Assembly: GCF_011074885.1 (NCBI RefSeq)
Contig: NC_054687.1
Coordinates: 992,001 to 1,056,000, forward strand
Length of the DNA stretch: 64,000 bases
Reading direction: 5' to 3'
Source of the DNA: Brettanomyces bruxellensis
Lineage: Eukaryota; Ascomycota; Pichiomycetes; Pichiales; Pichiaceae
Made by a program: the position numbers and the translations under genes. The notes under the pieces are model-generated. The model saw only the letters and a list, made by a program, of their open reading frames with translations. It searched no databases and was not told the origin of the DNA. Below, in pieces: positions 62,701 to 64,000 of the stretch. Each line of letters starts with the position of its first letter. Position 1 is the first letter of the stretch.

Positions 62701-63814
62701 CAAAAGGCGGCTTGAGCTTAAAATTATTCTGCTTGAGATGTTTCACGAATTCGTTATTCCGATATTTCTTCCACTCGGCCTCGCTATTTTCGCTAAGCAC
62801 TGAATTTTTCAAGATTGTGTTGCTCTTGGCACTAATACTCAAATACGGATTCTCCAGAAGCTCTCCTTTATCTTTAGGCACATTGACACTGGGTGCATTT
62901 TTGATATTTTCGCTCCCACTGACATCACTGCTCTCTGTATCGATTTCTTGAATTATTTCACCAGCAGAAGAAGTTTCAGAAGAAACAGGCCTGGAATTAT
63001 CATCGGGCTGTTCAGGAACATCAAATCGAGACGACTTCTTACGTATTCGCTGCCGATAGCTTTGAGTGTTTTCACCAGACGCATTTCTATCAGATTGAGG
63101 CCAACTTTGATCTTTTAAAACCGATGGCATCCAATATTGATAGGATTGATCGCTATGGATTGAATTCTCCTCCTGTATTCTTGAATCCTTCACTGCCGAC
63201 GGACTTTCCTTGTTGAAATTTGCGTTTAAAACGTACTTATTGGTCATTTTAGGGGGCTCTGGAGGAACGCAATCTGCAGTATGAACTGTACTTGTGTAAT
63301 CATTATTATCATCATCGTTTAGTGCAACATCCGAAAAGCTGTTTGCGGTTTCCTGAATCTGTGGAGCTTTGAGTGGACTTGCTAATGCTGTGGAATGATT
63401 ATTCTCAAGTAGCATACTGTCATTCCTGGTGCTTTCTCTGAAAGAATTGCCATATCCACTTTTATTCATTGATAGAGCAGGCTTTGGTAGCACATTTCTT
63501 TCAAGAGAATCGGTTTCCAACTGCTGGCTGTCCTTAATTGCAACTTCTGTGTCACTTGGAAGATGTGAATGCTTGCTATCTCCTCTAGTTAAACCAACAT
63601 TTGTATCACTAGATCCTGAGTATGTTCCTGTCTTACCGGAGAAGTCATCCTGAATTACGCTGTGTTCTTGTATCGGGTCCTTTACCACATTTTCTTCTGA
63701 ACAGGAAACAACTGCTTTATTTCCATTTTCTGACATTTTTGTCCCTGCTGCAAGCTTTTCGAAAGCTTGGACTATTTTCTGTGTTCTATTTCCAGGTGAA
63801 TCTTGGTAATCCAT
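59741..63814 (-). CDS. NUD1: Nud1/Cdc11-type spindle pole body scaffold with leucine-rich repeats
   Basis: 1357 residues. The first ~870 are Ser/Asp/Asn-rich and disordered, with many potential kinase sites (S/T-P), as expected of a mitotic-exit scaffold. A leucine-rich repeat domain spans about residues 880-1200 in roughly a dozen turns (for example LRYLNLSNNEISG and LLVTLNLNFNNLNTLRGL). A conserved C-terminal part contains LFDLRVNPVTKSFYPYVFYD, typical of the cap of Nud1/Cdc11/centriolin-type proteins, and ends WFHNIRCLDGLKITSKRR. It anchors the mitotic exit network (Cdc15, Tem1) and gamma-tubulin binding at the outer plaque. Longer than S. cerevisiae Nud1 (851 residues) in its N-terminus. 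Confidence 0.88.
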   Translation of the reverse strand: MDYQDSPGNRTQKIVQAFEKLAAGTKMSENGNKAVVSCSEENVVKDPIQEHSVIQDDFSGKTGTYSGSSDTNVGLTRGDSKHSHLPSDTEVAIKDSQQLETDSLERNVLPKPALSMNKSGYGNSFRESTRNDSMLLENNHSTALASPLKAPQIQETANSFSDVALNDDDNNDYTSTVHTADCVPPEPPKMTNKYVLNANFNKESPSAVKDSRIQEENSIHSDQSYQYWMPSVLKDQSWPQSDRNASGENTQSYRQRIRKKSSRFDVPEQPDDNSRPVSSETSSAGEIIQEIDTESSDVSGSENIKNAPSVNVPKDKGELLENPYLSISAKSNTILKNSVLSENSEAEWKKYRNNEFVKHLKQNNFKLKPPFEVAHEEYPPDTFANKPKKHNKSTESGSFTPSSPLKLFWDRHDTYTKDKFKDILGHVNGEQASKPSQGSSQIQNLKSKDEGKVASIESSSDIDASEVDDDRIRNVLQSADSIYNKAVAKAADRLPQNRETQNVEGSVTYSEDFTSDADEFDSEPSATTFSANNYYQNGDDIFRNLKQKFGKPLPRPGSEISDYTFDGNGANNRDVLLDSPIKKKASTSEQVDPHDASSIISEVKTENEDEDVNVTSSLELLQKQLNISYSDLGHTDKPVSIPKIEEEKENNVPTDEKSTNHAVTKVNSDDTAIKLNEAVGDAGKISPGSPARIAHSGMNFISAEDYKDKVFDKRQNKYISKDEYTKLYGADTLSPVDNSNKLSSNPLSDDKLDSLSGLSDIEAPTTSKPVSPQVEEYQPLHVPSHKTITKKRSSLKKPHSNDTRLRHQEVSFKLPVQEMRKEKIEGYPANGKMIPSDSTLADLSFSQTNNSLVSAITESYPQEDWELVEQLDISDKNLDKLRGLNKFTPNVWLLDASHNHISHVEGIPQDIQILKLNDNSLTNLASFQFTNLQVLELDGNHLENLSGLAPLTNLTKLSLASNNIANIDHLENFRMLRYLNLSNNEISGQVDFSNYQLWLLEDLILDDNRINSLIGIENLPNLVYLSADRNKVRQLICQGVRHENLKRLSLNSNILTEASLQSFPFLKRLSFNRNNTRLVDSIGKYLEKVSFKYQGFTSSSAGAQIIQNSLRSSSHLQEACFTGSSIDFEQIDLSRGGMFSTITNLNISAMQLTSLPASFSSIFPLLVTLNLNFNNLNTLRGLHGLKHLRKLKMLGNSIEDVSEIIEYTEASRNSIQLFDLRVNPVTKSFYPYVFYDPEDRNEDDKNQLFEEEARSSMTNTNDGSFVDESTVLNLKDFDDIEAFSVEYEKLYSTDELLRWHEKDAQFDKKQPGITSKQKKIYQTGLIVWFHNIRCLDGLKITSKRRTHEYHQFLKQRR

Positions 63815-64000
63815 CTATTTGCAAGCAGTTTCCGGATGTTATTACAAACTGTCAAACTAAGGATTCGGTACAAATTAGCTGCTTTCTTTCTGATTGCATA
63901 AAATGGCTTTAAGAAAAGAAAAAGGAAGAATTATGGTAGAAGTATCCAAGTTGATAGATAGTGTTTTTCTTTTTCATTATTTACCTGTTGATCTCAATGG
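63815..64000. other. NUD1: NUD1 upstream region at window edge
   Basis: 186 bp of 5' flank, cut by the window end. No gene seen. Confidence 0.35.

Noticed and set aside
1..64000. CUG-Ser reassignment
   Set aside because: CTG codons occur at conserved leucine positions, for example in the N-terminal part of SEC14. A tRNA-Leu with UAG anticodon is present; no tRNA-Ser(CAG) is seen in the window, though absence here proves little.

Overview
This is nuclear DNA of a budding yeast (Saccharomycotina). Genes are compact and AT-rich. The few introns are short, with GTAAGT/GTGAGT-type donors and TACTAAC branch points. Many core yeast genes are recognisable: KEX1, CBP4, APS3, APL1, HRQ1, SUI2, EMP24, MAS1, SEC14, BUD2, COX14, NUD1. 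CTG codons fall at conserved leucines (for example in the N-terminal part of SEC14), so the code looks standard and a CUG-Ser species is unlikely. A Pichiales yeast such as Brettanomyces would fit the gene set and base composition, but that is an inference.

Left part (about 0.2-11 kb): an accessory cluster that looks concerned with scavenging nitrogen compounds. It has an intact Dal5-family permease, an amidase broken by two frameshifts, a second Dal5-family permease broken by two in-frame stops, an intact M20-type amidohydrolase with an unusual metal site, and a Zn2Cys6 regulator whose zinc cluster lies at the start of a second exon. The genes are arranged as divergent pairs. About 2.6 kb of gene-free, repeat-bearing DNA follows, up to a tRNA-Leu(UAG).

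Middle (14.5-28.3 kb): KEX1, CBP4 and APS3 (housekeeping), then a second accessory block: a Soa1-like (sulfonate-transporter type) permease, a secreted arylsulfotransferase-family protein, a DHA2 drug or amino-acid exporter and a second Zn2Cys6 regulator. All four upstream regions carry CGGTT(C/G)-type sites, including one perfect inverted repeat and a 12-mer present in two promoters. This makes a co-regulated, possibly sulfur-ester-related cluster plausible.

Right part (31.8-64 kb): mainly housekeeping genes: a Caf120/Skg3-type PH protein, AP-2 beta, the Hrq1 helicase, eIF2-alpha, two p24 cargo receptors, an unrecognised AT-hook-bearing protein, mitochondrial processing peptidase beta, Sec14, the Bud2 RasGAP (with a one-base frameshift), Rtf2 (with a 6-nt first exon), Cox14 and the spindle-pole scaffold Nud1. 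Long intergenic stretches at 28.3-31.7, 44.7-46.7 and 54.9-57.7 kb hold members of a dispersed repeat family and a roughly 270-bp inverted duplication; these look like remnants of mobile DNA.
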